A stretch of DNA of 64,000 nucleotides from Latescibacteria bacterium UBA6620 (GCA_002433075.1 DJHM01000018.1:51377-115376), one strand, 5' to 3'. Shown: positions 16,414 to 25,539, numbered from the stretch's first letter. Made by a program: numbers and translations. The notes: a model not told the origin generated them from the letters alone.

Positions 16414-17280
16414 ATGCACGTTGGAATGCGAATGCCGCCCATGCGCAGGGAACTGGGCGTCGAAGGGACGATCAGGTGGGCCGCGGATAATGATTTCGGA
16501 TCGGTCGATCTTCCGGATGCGTCTCCGACTCACAAATCGGTGTGCGATGAAGTCGGGATCGGGATCGGGACCGTGGACTGGGGGGTGGGAGGCGATCTAT
16601 TATCGATCGATGCGAGCAAACGCCGGAAAGCGGTCGTGGCCACCAAGAAGCGGATACGCGAGACCGCTCGCATCGGGGGATCCGTGGTTTTCGTTTGTCT
16701 GACGCCGGACGACCGTCTACAGCCTCGATCCGAGACTTTCAAGGTGTTCAAGAAAGTCTATCCCGGATTAGTCAAGGAAGCTGAGAAGGTAGACGTCCAC
16801 ATTGCGATCGAACCGTATCCAGGGCCCGCACCTGCCTATCCCAACCTGGGATGTACCCCTGAAACTCTGCGCGCGGTGTTCGAAGCCATCCCCTCCCCGC
16901 ATCTGGGGATTTGTTACGACCCATCGCACTATGTGCGGATCGGTGTCGACTACCAGCGTCTGCTTATGGAGTTCGGGGACCGCGTCAGACACGTTCACGC
17001 CAAGGATACCGAGATTCTCGAGGACGGTCTTTATGACTATGGCTGTCTGGGCCAGACGTTCGGGGAAAAACGATACGGACACGGCGAGGGTTGGTGGCGC
17101 TATTGTGTTCCGGGGTGGGGGGATGTGAACTGGCGTTGGGTCCTAGCGAGGCTTGAAGAACTGGGCTACGATGGGCCCCTGGCAATCGAGCTCGAAGACG
17201 ATCGATACGGGGGGAGTACGGCGCTCAACCAGGAGGGTCTGCTGGAAGCCAAGGCGAACTTGGAGGAGATTCTGAGATAG
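16414..17280 (+). CDS. Sugar phosphate isomerase/epimerase-family TIM barrel
   Basis: This 288-residue protein is of the xylose isomerase-like/AP endonuclease 2 family. Metal-binding positions are visible at the ends of barrel strands: Glu in AIEPYPGP, Asp and His in YDPSHY, His in HVHAKDT, and Glu in AIELEDDRYGG. Members isomerise or epimerise sugars, inositols or sugar acids; the substrate cannot be told from sequence. Tryptophan-rich segments (GEGWWRYCVPGWGDVNWRW) form the substrate side. It begins after AAGGAGG and stands alone, ending at a hairpin shared with sucD. No sugar kinase or transporter lies next to it. Confidence 0.85.
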   Translation: MHVGMRMPPMRRELGVEGTIRWAADNDFGSVDLPDASPTHKSVCDEVGIGIGTVDWGVGGDLLSIDASKRRKAVVATKKRIRETARIGGSVVFVCLTPDDRLQPRSETFKVFKKVYPGLVKEAEKVDVHIAIEPYPGPAPAYPNLGCTPETLRAVFEAIPSPHLGICYDPSHYVRIGVDYQRLLMEFGDRVRHVHAKDTEILEDGLYDYGCLGQTFGEKRYGHGEGWWRYCVPGWGDVNWRWVLARLEELGYDGPLAIELEDDRYGGSTALNQEGLLEAKANLEEILR

Positions 17281-17301
17281 GGCATCGGCTCGGTAGAACA
17301 A

Positions 17302-17333
17302 AAGGGGCGCGAGAGAGACCTCTCACGCCCCTT
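17302..17333. terminator. Bidirectional terminator hairpin
   Basis: AAGGGGCG-CGAGAG pairs with CTCTC-ACGCCCCTT around a short loop (17302-17333). It lies between the convergent TIM-barrel gene and sucD. Confidence 0.78.
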
Positions 17334-17350
17334 GCCATATGGTTCTGTGG

Positions 17351-18223
17351 CTATCCTTTGAGGGCTTCAACAACCGTTTCACCGATATCTGCCGGACTCT
17401 TGGTTACGTGGATACCAGCGGCCTGCAAAGCGGCCATCTTCTCTTCGGCCGTCCCCTGCCCTCCGGAAATGATCGCTCCCGCGTGGCCCATCCGTCGCCC
17501 GGGGGGAGCGGTCTGGCCCGCGATGAAACTAACTACAGGCTTATCGAATTCGGCCCGAATATAGTCTGCGGCTTCCTCTTCTGCCGTGCCTCCGATTTCA
17601 CCGATCATAACGACGGCCTCGGTCTTGGGATCGTCCTTGAAGAGTTTCAGGCAGTCGATAAAGTTCGTGCCGTTGACAGGGTCTCCCCCGATTCCGACGC
17701 AGGTCGATTGGCCGAGATCGAGCTGTGTCAGCTGGTGTACGGCTTCGTAGGTGAGGGTTCCACTCCGGGAAATAACGCCGATGGCCCCCTCCTTGTGGAT
17801 CGAACCGGGCATGATTCCGATTTTGCACTGTCCCGGGGAAATGACGCCCGGACAGTTTGGCCCGACCAGCCGGGTCGACCGGGTGGACAGATACTGCTTG
17901 GCATTGACCATCTGCAGAACGGGAATGTATTCGCTGATGCAGACGACGAGCTCGATCCCTGCGTCTGCGGCTTCCATGATGGCATCGGCGGCGAATGCCC
18001 CGGGGACGAAAATAACCGAGACGGTCGCCTCCGTAGCGTCTTTAGCCTCTGCGACAGTGTCGAACACAGGAACTCCGACGGCTTCTTGACCGCCCTTGCC
18101 GGGGGTTACGCCGCCCACGACCTGTGTACCGTATTCGATCATCTGTGTGGCGTGGAAAGTGCCCTCGCCACCCGTGATGCCCTGAACGAGGACCTTTGTG
18201 TCCGAATCGATCAGAATACTCAT
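17351..18223 (-). CDS. sucD: Succinyl-CoA synthetase alpha subunit
   Basis: This 290-residue subunit binds CoA and carries the phosphohistidine of succinyl-CoA ligase. Features: VQGITGGEGTFHA at the CoA-binding Rossmann start, GPNCPGVISPGQ, SRSGTLTYEAV, GIGGDPVNGTNF, and the active-site His in RMGHAGAIISGG. The ATG at 18223 follows a GGAGGAAC site. sucC, normally adjacent, is absent; rpiA lies 20 nt upstream instead. The beta subunit must be encoded elsewhere. Confidence 0.96.
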   Translation of the reverse strand: MSILIDSDTKVLVQGITGGEGTFHATQMIEYGTQVVGGVTPGKGGQEAVGVPVFDTVAEAKDATEATVSVIFVPGAFAADAIMEAADAGIELVVCISEYIPVLQMVNAKQYLSTRSTRLVGPNCPGVISPGQCKIGIMPGSIHKEGAIGVISRSGTLTYEAVHQLTQLDLGQSTCVGIGGDPVNGTNFIDCLKLFKDDPKTEAVVMIGEIGGTAEEEAADYIRAEFDKPVVSFIAGQTAPPGRRMGHAGAIISGGQGTAEEKMAALQAAGIHVTKSPADIGETVVEALKG

Positions 18224-18243
18224 GCGTTCCTCCGTACGCGGCC

Positions 18244-18927
18244 CTAGACGGGCCCGGTAAGCTCCTCGCAAGTGCCATCCACCTTACCCACGATCACGTG
18301 ATGGGCAAGCCCGCAGAACAGACCACAGTCCACGACACCGGAAATGGCGTTGATCCGGCTTTCGAGGGCTATGGGGGCGTCGATGCGCTCGAATGGGCAG
18401 TCAACGATGTAGTTGCCGTTATCGGTTACGAATGCTTCGCCCTCAATTCGGCGCAGCACGGGTTCACAGCCCAGCTTTGCCAGGTGCAGGCGTGTGACCT
18501 GCCATCCGAACGGCGTCACTTCGACGGGCAGCGGGAACGCACCGAGGGCGTCACACATTTTGCTTTCATCGGCCACGATGATCTCTCGCGTGGAGGCCGA
18601 CGCCACGATTTTTTCGCGCAGGAGGGCTCCACCGCCCCCCTTAGTCAGGTTGAAGGCGGGGTCGACTTCGTCTGCCCCGTCGATGGTCAGGTCGATCCGG
18701 TCGACCGCATTAAAGTCGGTCAACGGAATGCCGAATTCCTCGGCAAGATCGTGTGACTGTTTGGATGTGGGGACCCCCGCGATCTGTAAACCTTCTTCGA
18801 TTCTTTTCCCGAGTTTGCGGATCGCGAAGTAGGCAGTCGAACCTGTGCCTAGACCGACGACCATATCTGGCTGAACATAGTCGGCTGCCCGCTCTGCAGC
18901 GATCTGTTTGGACGTTTCCTCTGACAT
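18244..18927 (-). CDS. rpiA: Ribose-5-phosphate isomerase A
   Basis: This 227-residue enzyme interconverts ribose 5-phosphate and ribulose 5-phosphate. Motifs: GLGTGSTAYFAIRKL (phosphate loop), the DGADEVD catalytic Asp region, NLTKGGGGALLREKI, and GVVDCGLFCGLA at the end. The ATG at 18927 follows AGGATGGGA; an upstream in-frame ATG is possible but less well placed. It is co-transcribed with sucD and divergent from the HTH-metallo-beta-lactamase gene. Confidence 0.95.
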   Translation of the reverse strand: MSEETSKQIAAERAADYVQPDMVVGLGTGSTAYFAIRKLGKRIEEGLQIAGVPTSKQSHDLAEEFGIPLTDFNAVDRIDLTIDGADEVDPAFNLTKGGGGALLREKIVASASTREIIVADESKMCDALGAFPLPVEVTPFGWQVTRLHLAKLGCEPVLRRIEGEAFVTDNGNYIVDCPFERIDAPIALESRINAISGVVDCGLFCGLAHHVIVGKVDGTCEELTGPV

Positions 18928-19068
18928 GCGTGATCCCATCCTTTGGCAGCGGAGAAGATAGGTATAACAGATGACGTCTGCCACGACTATCAGGAAACCA
19001 ATGTTCGCTTGTCGGGATCCCCACAGACCGCTATCATCTCGAATCGGCAGAAACGAAAGGAGAGAGAT

Positions 19069-19920
19069 GTGGCTTACAACACACTTGAAGATTTCTTCGG
19101 CGATATCGTTGGCAAGGCGCGAAACGGCCTTGGGATCGCGGAGGGCGATATCACCTCGAAGACGGGGTTGTCCTCAGGGGACCTGCGGCGGATTGGAAAC
19201 TACGAATTGATTCCGGACGAGGAAACAATTCGAGCGTTGGCGGAGATTCTGGAGTTGGACGGCGCGAAGCTGTTGAAGATCTCTCGCGGCTGGGTGCCTG
19301 CGGGTGGAAACGACGGTCTCAATACCTCTGTGTCTTCCGTAGACCGTGTCATTCTGAGCGCTGGCATGGAGGTGAACGCCTACGTCCTGAAGTGCGAATC
19401 CACAGGGAAGGGCGCTCTGGTGGACGCGGGGGGGCAGCCCGACCGAATCCAGGGCCTCATCGACCGGGTCGAGGCCCCAATCACCCGCATTTTCTTGACC
19501 CACGGCCACGGAGACCACGTAGGGGCTCTGTCAGAAATGAAGCGGAGGACCGGCGCTATCGTTCATTGCAGCCGGACAGATGCGGGAATGCTCGGTGGCG
19601 GCGGTAAGGAAGTCGACGTGTTCGTCGAGGAAGGTTGGAATGGGGCGGTTGGGGAGGTGCCAATAACTGCCTTCGCCCTGCCTGGGCACACGCCCGGCGG
19701 CATCGGATATCTGGCAGACTCGGCATTCTTCTCCGGTGATGCCTTATTCGCCGGGTCTCTCGGAGGGGTCAGGAGCGGTGAAGAAGCGTATCGGGGTCAG
19801 ATCGAGGCGGTGAGGTCGAAAGTGCTGGGACTATCAGAGTCGACCCGTATTTTTCCCGGCCACGGTCCGATAACGACAGTCGGTCAGGAGCAGCAGAACA
19901 ACCCTTATTTCGTCGACTAG
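19069..19920 (+). CDS. XRE-like HTH fused to a metallo-beta-lactamase-fold hydrolase
   Basis: The GTG at 19069, preceded by AAAGGAGAGAG, gives 283 residues. Residues 1-75 look like a lambda/XRE-type helix-turn-helix (GDITSKTGLSSGDLRRI, then PDEETIRALAEILELD). The rest is a glyoxalase II-type metallo-beta-lactamase fold with the THGHGDHVG metal motif, GHTPGG, the bridging Asp in FFSGDALFAGS, and the final FPGHGPITT. The hydrolase is probably active on a thioester or similar small substrate. A DNA-binding head could make it a metabolite-responsive regulator. It ends with a 4-nt overlap into the convergent gene. Confidence 0.85.
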   Translation: MAYNTLEDFFGDIVGKARNGLGIAEGDITSKTGLSSGDLRRIGNYELIPDEETIRALAEILELDGAKLLKISRGWVPAGGNDGLNTSVSSVDRVILSAGMEVNAYVLKCESTGKGALVDAGGQPDRIQGLIDRVEAPITRIFLTHGHGDHVGALSEMKRRTGAIVHCSRTDAGMLGGGGKEVDVFVEEGWNGAVGEVPITAFALPGHTPGGIGYLADSAFFSGDALFAGSLGGVRSGEEAYRGQIEAVRSKVLGLSESTRIFPGHGPITTVGQEQQNNPYFVD

Positions 19921-20249
19921 GGGTTACGAAGACCGTCAGGATAGGCGATCAGGGAGACCCCCTCCTCCGAAAGCCCCACCACTTCACCCCGTTCGGAGTC
20001 GGGAAACTCGAACACCGCAGGGTCGAACGAGGGTGACGATGAGATCTCCACCCACCGACGGATGGCGTGTACAACGTCATCGACGGCCTGCTTCCTGGCT
20101 TCCAGCCTCGATAGGGCCTGCCTCAGATGGTCGATTTTGGCACTGAGTTCATCGGCTTCCCGTGCGGCGGCTTGAAGCGCCTCATCGAATAGGCGTGGGT
20201 TCTGCTCCGTGCGAACTTCCTCGTTTTTTGGGGGTCCTTGCTTCTCCAC
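19917..20249 (-). CDS. Small coiled-coil protein
   Basis: This 110-residue protein is not recognised. Residues ~20-65 form a charged coiled coil (EALQAAAREADELSAKIDHL onward). A short C-terminal beta-like part (ERGEVVGLSEEGVSLIAYPD) follows. There is no signal peptide or membrane segment. Its stop overlaps that of the HTH-hydrolase gene by 4 nt in the convergent direction. A weak promoter-like TTGACT lies upstream near 20277, but no convincing -10 accompanies it. Confidence 0.62.
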   Translation of the reverse strand: MEKQGPPKNEEVRTEQNPRLFDEALQAAAREADELSAKIDHLRQALSRLEARKQAVDDVVHAIRRWVEISSSPSFDPAVFEFPDSERGEVVGLSEEGVSLIAYPDGLRNP

Positions 20250-20401
20250 GTAAATTCAGGCTGGGGCGTGAGGGCGAGTCAAGTGGCGATCCCCGTCTCG
20301 GTATATGTGCAACTTTGATAAGGCCCGCGAATTAAAGGAATGAGTCCGACCGTACTCACGCGGACGTCAGGATGTACGGTGCGTGGCCATCAGAGGCTAC
20401 A

Positions 20402-20430
20402 TTTACCAATTCCCTGTTTTTTGTTAGCTT
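20402..20430 (+). promoter_or_regulatory. Weak candidate promoter for the propeller/barrel gene
   Basis: TTTACC (20402-20407), a 17-bp spacer and TAGCTT (20425-20430) would give a leader of about 125 nt. The matches are modest. The rest of 20250-20561 shows no open frame or repeat, only a small GCGCTC...GAGCG inverted repeat near 20522. Confidence 0.35.
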
Positions 20431-20561
20431 ATGGCAACGGTGCTCGGGGATTCGCCCGTGGCGCGCCGCTTGCTTCTTAACCTGTTATTGACTGCTCATT
20501 CTGCCGGGTGAGGCTGTGTTCGCGCTCTGAGCGAACGCCTACACCAATTATGAGGTGAAGC

Positions 20562-23500
20562 ATGCGAAGCTGGCGAAACGCATTGATCGTCGTAGGGCTG
20601 CTGGCGTACGCCCACTCTACGGCTGCTCAGGAATACTTCGGGAAGAACAAAGTCAGTTTGGGGGACTACGACTGGCATTTCATCGAAACAGAGCACTTCA
20701 CGATCTACTTCGACAAAGGGTCCATGCCCGTGGCCGAGTTTGCCGCCAAGGAGGCGGAGCGGTCACTCGTAGAGATCGAAGAAGGTCTCAATTACGAGAT
20801 GAAGGGCCGTTACCCTCTCGTCCTGTACAATTCGCACAACGGCTTCGCCGTGAGCAACATCTCTGGCCAGGAACTGACCGAGTTTACGGGTGGGTTTACG
20901 GAATTCGCCCAGGGACGAGTGGTCATTCCGTATACAGGTTCGTATGCCGATTTCCGTCACGTCATCCATCACGAACTGGTCCACTCGGTCACGATCGAGC
21001 TTTGGACGGGCGGGGGATGGCTTGGCGCCATGCTCAACCAGCAGGCAACGATTCCGCCGTTGTGGGTCGTCGAGGGAATCGCTGAGTATCTCTCACGGCA
21101 AGGATGGGATATCGTTGCCGACAATCAGATGCGTGACGCGACGATCACAGGCTATGTGCCACCTATCGACTTCATTCCGGAAGGTGGTCTGTTCGCCTAC
21201 AAGGGCGGGCAGTCGATCTTCTACATGATCGAGCAAGAGTATGGGCGTGACAAAGTCGCCCAGGTGATTCGCGACGTCCGAACTGCGAAGACGATTGATA
21301 AAGCCCTGAAATCGTCGCTTGGGTTTGGGGTCGACGAACTCAACGAGAAATGGCAGATCTGGCTCAAACGTCAGCACTGGAACGAGATCAACAAGCACGA
21401 TTCACCCGAGGAGATTGGCAAGGCCCTGACCGATCGCGAAGAGGAGGGGGGCTTCTTCAATCTGGCCCCCAAGTTCAGCCCCCAGGGTGACAAGATTGCC
21501 TACCTGGCCGACCGCAAAGGCACGTTCGACATTTACCTCAGGTCGGCCATCGATGGCAAGGATCTGGGAAGGTTGGTTGAAGGCGAGCGGTCGAGCGATT
21601 TTGAATGGATGTTCGTCCTCCGTCCGGGGCTCACGTGGTCGCCTGACGGTCGCTACATCGCGTTTGCGGCCAAGTCGAAGAATAAAAACACGCTCTACAC
21701 TTTCGACGTGAAGCGGAAGAAAGTGGAAAAGCGATTCAGCTTTGATCTGGATGGCCTGTTTGAGCCGGCCTGGTCGCCCGACGGCAGACACATAGCATTC
21801 GCGGGTCTCAAGGATGGATGGTCAGACATTTACATCGTAAACCTGGACGACGAATCGCTGCGTCGTATCACCCACGATCCCTACGACGAGAAGAACCTGG
21901 CCTGGGCGCCCGATGGCTCCTGGCTCGCTTTGAGCGGCGACCGACCAGATGAAGACCTTTGGTTCGACGGGCGGAAAGATTTCCCGTTCGGCCAGTACGA
22001 CATCTTCATCATCAAGCCCGACGGTTCCGAGATTCGGCGGGTGATCGGGCACGACGCGCAGGACACGCACCCTTCCTGGGGGAAGGACAGTTCCCGCATC
22101 TCGTTCATTTCCAACCGAACGGGTGTGGGAAACATCTATGTATCCGAACTCGAGGGCGATAATCTCGAGGTACTCACGAACCTCCTGGCAAGCGCGCTCG
22201 ACTACGACTGGTCGCCGGATGGCAAGAAGATGGTGTTCACCGTGTTTCACAACGGGGGATACGACATCTATACCATCAAAGATCCGCTGAGTAAGGCGAA
22301 GGATCCCTCGACACTGCCCCTGACTCGCATCGCCCAGCGTAAGGAAGGCATCGAGGACCTGTCGTTCGTGGAACGGCAGCGAGCTGAGGCCAAGGCTGAA
22401 TTGGCTGATGACGAGACGGATTCCAGCGAAGGTTTCGAGAACGAATTTCTTGCGGATCGTTCTGCGGAGGTGTCCGGCGATTCTACGGCGGGCGACACGG
22501 AACAACGCCTCGAGCAGTGGGTTTCGGATCAGGTCGCTCTCGCTGCAGAAGAAGCGGAAGATGCCGGTGTGGAGGGTTGGATCGCCGATGAACCCGTTGT
22601 CGACGAGGCACTGGAAGAAGCAGCGCCTGACTCGGTCGTTGCGGACGAGGGCGAGGGATCTGTCGCTGGTCTCGACAACTGGGAAAGGGAGTTCCAGGTC
22701 AGCAAATACAAGGTCCAGTTCAAACCTGAAATCTTCGCCGCCAATGCAGGGTTTGACACCTTTTACGGGGTGAGCGGGCTCGCCCAGCTCTCGCTGAGTG
22801 ACGTGCTGGGAGATCACAGGCTGACGCTGATTACGAGTCTGAATTTTTCGATCGAGGACAGCGACTTTTTCCTGACTTACGCGTACCTCAAGCGGCCCAC
22901 GAACTATTTCACCCAGGTCTTCCACACGCGCCTGTTCTTCTTGAGTGGGAACCAGCTCTTCGCGGACCGCTACTATGGTGCCCATCTGGCGCTTGATCGT
23001 CCGTTCAGCCGGTTCAGCAGGATCGAATCGAGCATTCGCTTTATTACGATTCAACGCGATCTCTTCGACGGCTCGTTTACGGATCCCTTCAGGAACGGCT
23101 TCTTCGGCGGGACTCCGGGCGGATCGTCCGGAATCAACCTGCGGACGGATCGAGCGGCGATTCCTCAGTTGGCGCTTGTCGACGACACCACCCGACGGGA
23201 CCTGTTCGGCCCGATCTCGGGTCGCCGTGCGAGGTTGGAGTTCGAGGGAAGTCCGAAGGGGTTGGAGTACTTCACGATGCAGGGTGATTACCGCAAATAC
23301 GTGCGGGTCCTCGACAACTACACCTTCGCGTTCAGGGCCTCCGGTGGGACGAGCTGGGGCAGGAATCGTACACGGTTCTTCGTCGGCGGAGTGAACAATC
23401 CGGTGAACCCGGTGTTCTCGACCGTGGCGAATGTTCCGACCGACGAGGTTTTCTTCTCCAGCTTCATGTGGCCGCTTAGGGGAACCGAGCTCTTTCAGAC

Positions 23501-23834
23501 CGCGGGCGATTCCTACCTGCTGACGAACTTTGCCTTCCGTTTTCCGCTCTTCTACCAGCTGGCCATGGGGTGGCCGCTTCCCTTGCTCTTCCAGAACATT
23601 CAGGGCGAGCTATTCATGGATGTGGGGGGGGCGTTTAACCGAGACAGCTTCAATCCGTGGGATGCGGAACAGGGCGGGTTCGAGCTTCGGGACCTGAAGG
23701 GCGGTTACGGTTTCGGTGCTCGCGTGAACCTTGGGATCTTCCTGTTCCGTTACGATCTCGCCTGGCCCACGAACTTCGCCGAGACGTTCCATCCGATCCA
23801 GTATTTCTCGATCGACGTGACTGGGCTCTTCTAA
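20562..23834 (+). CDS. Gluzincin-like/TolB-propeller/outer-membrane-barrel fusion protein
   Basis: The protein has 1090 residues. A signal peptide (about 1-22) is followed by a peptidase-MA-like segment with HHELVH near 140 and an Asn/Glu-rich helix (PLWVVEGIAEYLS), matching the HExxH...E of gluzincin peptidases. Residues ~285-590 hold several TolB/PD40 propeller blades (LTWSPDGRYIAF, PAWSPDGRHIAF, LAWAPDGSWLAL, YDWSPDGKKMVF). An acidic linker (~610-700) leads to a C-terminal part of ~380 residues rich in alternating beta strands, with GGVNNPVNPVF and a final Phe, as in BamA/surface-antigen barrels. The likely location is the outer membrane with the propeller in the periplasm. AGGTGAAGC precedes the ATG. 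Confidence 0.85.
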   Translation: MRSWRNALIVVGLLAYAHSTAAQEYFGKNKVSLGDYDWHFIETEHFTIYFDKGSMPVAEFAAKEAERSLVEIEEGLNYEMKGRYPLVLYNSHNGFAVSNISGQELTEFTGGFTEFAQGRVVIPYTGSYADFRHVIHHELVHSVTIELWTGGGWLGAMLNQQATIPPLWVVEGIAEYLSRQGWDIVADNQMRDATITGYVPPIDFIPEGGLFAYKGGQSIFYMIEQEYGRDKVAQVIRDVRTAKTIDKALKSSLGFGVDELNEKWQIWLKRQHWNEINKHDSPEEIGKALTDREEEGGFFNLAPKFSPQGDKIAYLADRKGTFDIYLRSAIDGKDLGRLVEGERSSDFEWMFVLRPGLTWSPDGRYIAFAAKSKNKNTLYTFDVKRKKVEKRFSFDLDGLFEPAWSPDGRHIAFAGLKDGWSDIYIVNLDDESLRRITHDPYDEKNLAWAPDGSWLALSGDRPDEDLWFDGRKDFPFGQYDIFIIKPDGSEIRRVIGHDAQDTHPSWGKDSSRISFISNRTGVGNIYVSELEGDNLEVLTNLLASALDYDWSPDGKKMVFTVFHNGGYDIYTIKDPLSKAKDPSTLPLTRIAQRKEGIEDLSFVERQRAEAKAELADDETDSSEGFENEFLADRSAEVSGDSTAGDTEQRLEQWVSDQVALAAEEAEDAGVEGWIADEPVVDEALEEAAPDSVVADEGEGSVAGLDNWEREFQVSKYKVQFKPEIFAANAGFDTFYGVSGLAQLSLSDVLGDHRLTLITSLNFSIEDSDFFLTYAYLKRPTNYFTQVFHTRLFFLSGNQLFADRYYGAHLALDRPFSRFSRIESSIRFITIQRDLFDGSFTDPFRNGFFGGTPGGSSGINLRTDRAAIPQLALVDDTTRRDLFGPISGRRARLEFEGSPKGLEYFTMQGDYRKYVRVLDNYTFAFRASGGTSWGRNRTRFFVGGVNNPVNPVFSTVANVPTDEVFFSSFMWPLRGTELFQTAGDSYLLTNFAFRFPLFYQLAMGWPLPLLFQNIQGELFMDVGGAFNRDSFNPWDAEQGGFELRDLKGGYGFGARVNLGIFLFRYDLAWPTNFAETFHPIQYFSIDVTGLF

Positions 23835-23860
23835 GCACATCCGGTCGGAACCAGACCGTG

Positions 23861-23893
23861 AGTCGCCTTTCCTCTTTGAGGGGGAAGGCGACT
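23861..23893. terminator. Hairpin after the propeller/barrel gene
   Basis: AGTCGCCTTTCC pairs with GGGGAAGGCGACT through a short loop (23861-23893), with one wobble pair. No T-run follows, so termination may be partial. The next gene starts 18 nt later. Confidence 0.5.
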
Positions 23894-23910
23894 TCCCTAT
23901 TGTAGCAACG

Positions 23911-24120
23911 ATGGACACGCTCAAGTTGGAAGTCGCGCCCTGCGACACGTGCGGGGAAGAGATACCGGCGGCGGAAATGAGATGTCCCCGGTGCGGGACG
24001 GTTCGGCCCAGAGCACGATCTGAGGGTTCGAAGCCCTGCTATTCCTGCCGCATCGTGGCGGTAGTGGGTGCGTGTCTTCTATTATTCTGGGTGGTTATTT
24101 TTCTTTCGCAGGAAATCTGA
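23911..24120 (+). CDS. Small zinc-ribbon membrane protein
   Basis: This 69-residue protein has a double Cys-pair zinc ribbon (CDTC-GEEIPAAEM-RCPRCG, residues 11-28) and a third Cys pair (CYSC, about 43-46). One C-terminal membrane helix (VVGACLLLFWVVIFL) follows. The family is not recognised; the layout is that of a membrane-anchored zinc-ribbon protein facing the cytosol. A TPR gene follows after 12 nt, so the two probably act together. Confidence 0.7.
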   Translation: MDTLKLEVAPCDTCGEEIPAAEMRCPRCGTVRPRARSEGSKPCYSCRIVAVVGACLLLFWVVIFLSQEI

Positions 24121-24132
24121 GGAGAACACATC

Positions 24133-24468
24133 GTGAGCGAAGGCAACGAAGCGATGGCGGCCTACACCGAGGCGATCGGACATATGGCCGCGGGACGGTT
24201 GGATGAAGCGGTCGACGCTTTCCGCCGTAGCGTGGATGTGGATGCGACATTCGCTATGGGCTACCTCGGACTCGGACAGGCCTACGACAGACAGGGCATG
24301 GTCGATGATGCGATCTTGGCGGTTCGGAAGGCACTCGAGCTCACGCCTGAAGACCCTCTGGCTCACACCAGTCTTTCTCGTTTGCTCCAGCAGAAAGGAC
24401 TGATCGAAGAAGCCGAAGCTGAGATGGCTATTTCAGCGCGATTGAGCGCCGAGGGCGACAGTTCGTAG
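24133..24468 (+). CDS. TPR protein
   Basis: This 111-residue protein has a GTG start after TGAGGAGAAC. It consists of three tetratricopeptide-type helical pairs (AAGRLDEAVDAFRRSV, GYLGLGQAYDRQGMVDDAIL, HTSLSRLLQQKGLIEEAE). There is no signal peptide. It is probably a scaffold that partners the zinc-ribbon membrane protein encoded 12 nt upstream. A terminator follows. Confidence 0.82.
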   Translation: MSEGNEAMAAYTEAIGHMAAGRLDEAVDAFRRSVDVDATFAMGYLGLGQAYDRQGMVDDAILAVRKALELTPEDPLAHTSLSRLLQQKGLIEEAEAEMAISARLSAEGDSS

Positions 24469-24500
24469 CCGAGAGAACGATTGGTGAGTGTGGGACAGTC

Positions 24501-24533
24501 GAGGGTCGCTTTTGCGCGATCCTCAGATTTTTT
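24501..24533 (+). terminator. Rho-independent terminator after the TPR gene
   Basis: GAGGGTCGC (24501-24509) pairs with GCGATCCTC (24516-24524), with one mismatch. ATTTTTTA follows. It touches the stop of the convergent flippase-like gene. Confidence 0.75.
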
Positions 24534-25539
24534 ATGCGCTGGTGGTGTCGCGATGGCGACGCTGCCAAAGCAGGCTTATCAGGATCGGCCCACCGGTCAG
24601 AAGGAAGACCAGGAATACACCGGCGTGAAGGGCGGTTGCAAAGGCGAGGGATTCCTCGGGGGGAACACCGTAGAGTCGTGTGAGGGCCTGGCTGCAGAAT
24701 ACGTGATATGTGCCGGCACCGCCCGGTGTGGGCAGAACGATGCCGAGGGTGGCGATCGCCATCACGACGACGGCATCGCCGAGGCCCAGTCCGTAGCGTT
24801 CGCCAAAACCAAAGCTAGAGAACGGAAAATACACAGACAGGGCGTAGCAGGCGTTCAGGACGATAGTGTGAATGGCCACCCGGGCGTAACCAATAGGACC
24901 TCGAACAGAAGTAAGCCCCACGGCGAAGGAGGCTACGAGGTCTGAAAGGCGTTCGCCCCCCCGGATCGAGAACCGACTGAAGAACCGATTGACACCGCCA
25001 GCGGCGCGTTGACCGGCTCCCGCGAGCATCAGGATTCCACCGACGGCCAATACGGTGATGACGCTGCCGGTCAAGAGGACGGCTTCGAGCCATGGATATA
25101 CGAGGCGGATGCGCCCGGGGATGATCTGCAGGACGATGGCGAAGAGAATCAGTAGCGTCAGCAGATCGAGAATTCGCTCGACGAGGACGGTCGCGAGCAG
25201 CCCGGTCGTCGCGCCCGGCTCGCGAAGGGCAAGGACCCTCGCTACCTCTCCGGATCGAGGGACGAAACTGTTCGCGGCGTACCCCGCCAGGATGGCCCCG
25301 AAGATGCGTCCGAACGCGGGTGTCGCAACCTGACGCATCAGGAGCCCCCACCTCCAGGCTCGAGGGAAGGTTCCGAGGAAAACGATTCCAACGCCAAGAA
25401 GCAGCCCACTTGGGTCAGCGAGGGTAAGCGCGCCCAAAACGGCATGCAGGTCCACCGTCGCGAAGGCGATCCACAGAAAAAGAATCGTCAACCCCAGGCT
25501 GGCGATGGTCTTCACGAGGGTTCCGGTAGAGATCTTCAT
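24532..25539 (-). CDS. Flippase-like/lysyl-PG synthase TM-domain membrane protein
   Basis: This integral membrane protein (335 residues from the ATG at 25539, or 345 from a TTG at 25569) has about eight helices and belongs to the UPF0104/LPG_synthase_TM family. Signatures: PRAWRWGLLMRQ, ANSFVPRSGEVARVLAL, TVLVERILDLLTLL, and the C-terminal IVLPTPGGAGTYHVF. The catalytic cytosolic domain of MprF is absent, so it is a flippase-type relative that probably handles a lipid or glycolipid. The start lies next to the era stop, which suggests coupling. Confidence 0.85.
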   Translation of the reverse strand: MKISTGTLVKTIASLGLTILFLWIAFATVDLHAVLGALTLADPSGLLLGVGIVFLGTFPRAWRWGLLMRQVATPAFGRIFGAILAGYAANSFVPRSGEVARVLALREPGATTGLLATVLVERILDLLTLLILFAIVLQIIPGRIRLVYPWLEAVLLTGSVITVLAVGGILMLAGAGQRAAGGVNRFFSRFSIRGGERLSDLVASFAVGLTSVRGPIGYARVAIHTIVLNACYALSVYFPFSSFGFGERYGLGLGDAVVVMAIATLGIVLPTPGGAGTYHVFCSQALTRLYGVPPEESLAFATALHAGVFLVFLLTGGPILISLLWQRRHRDTTSA

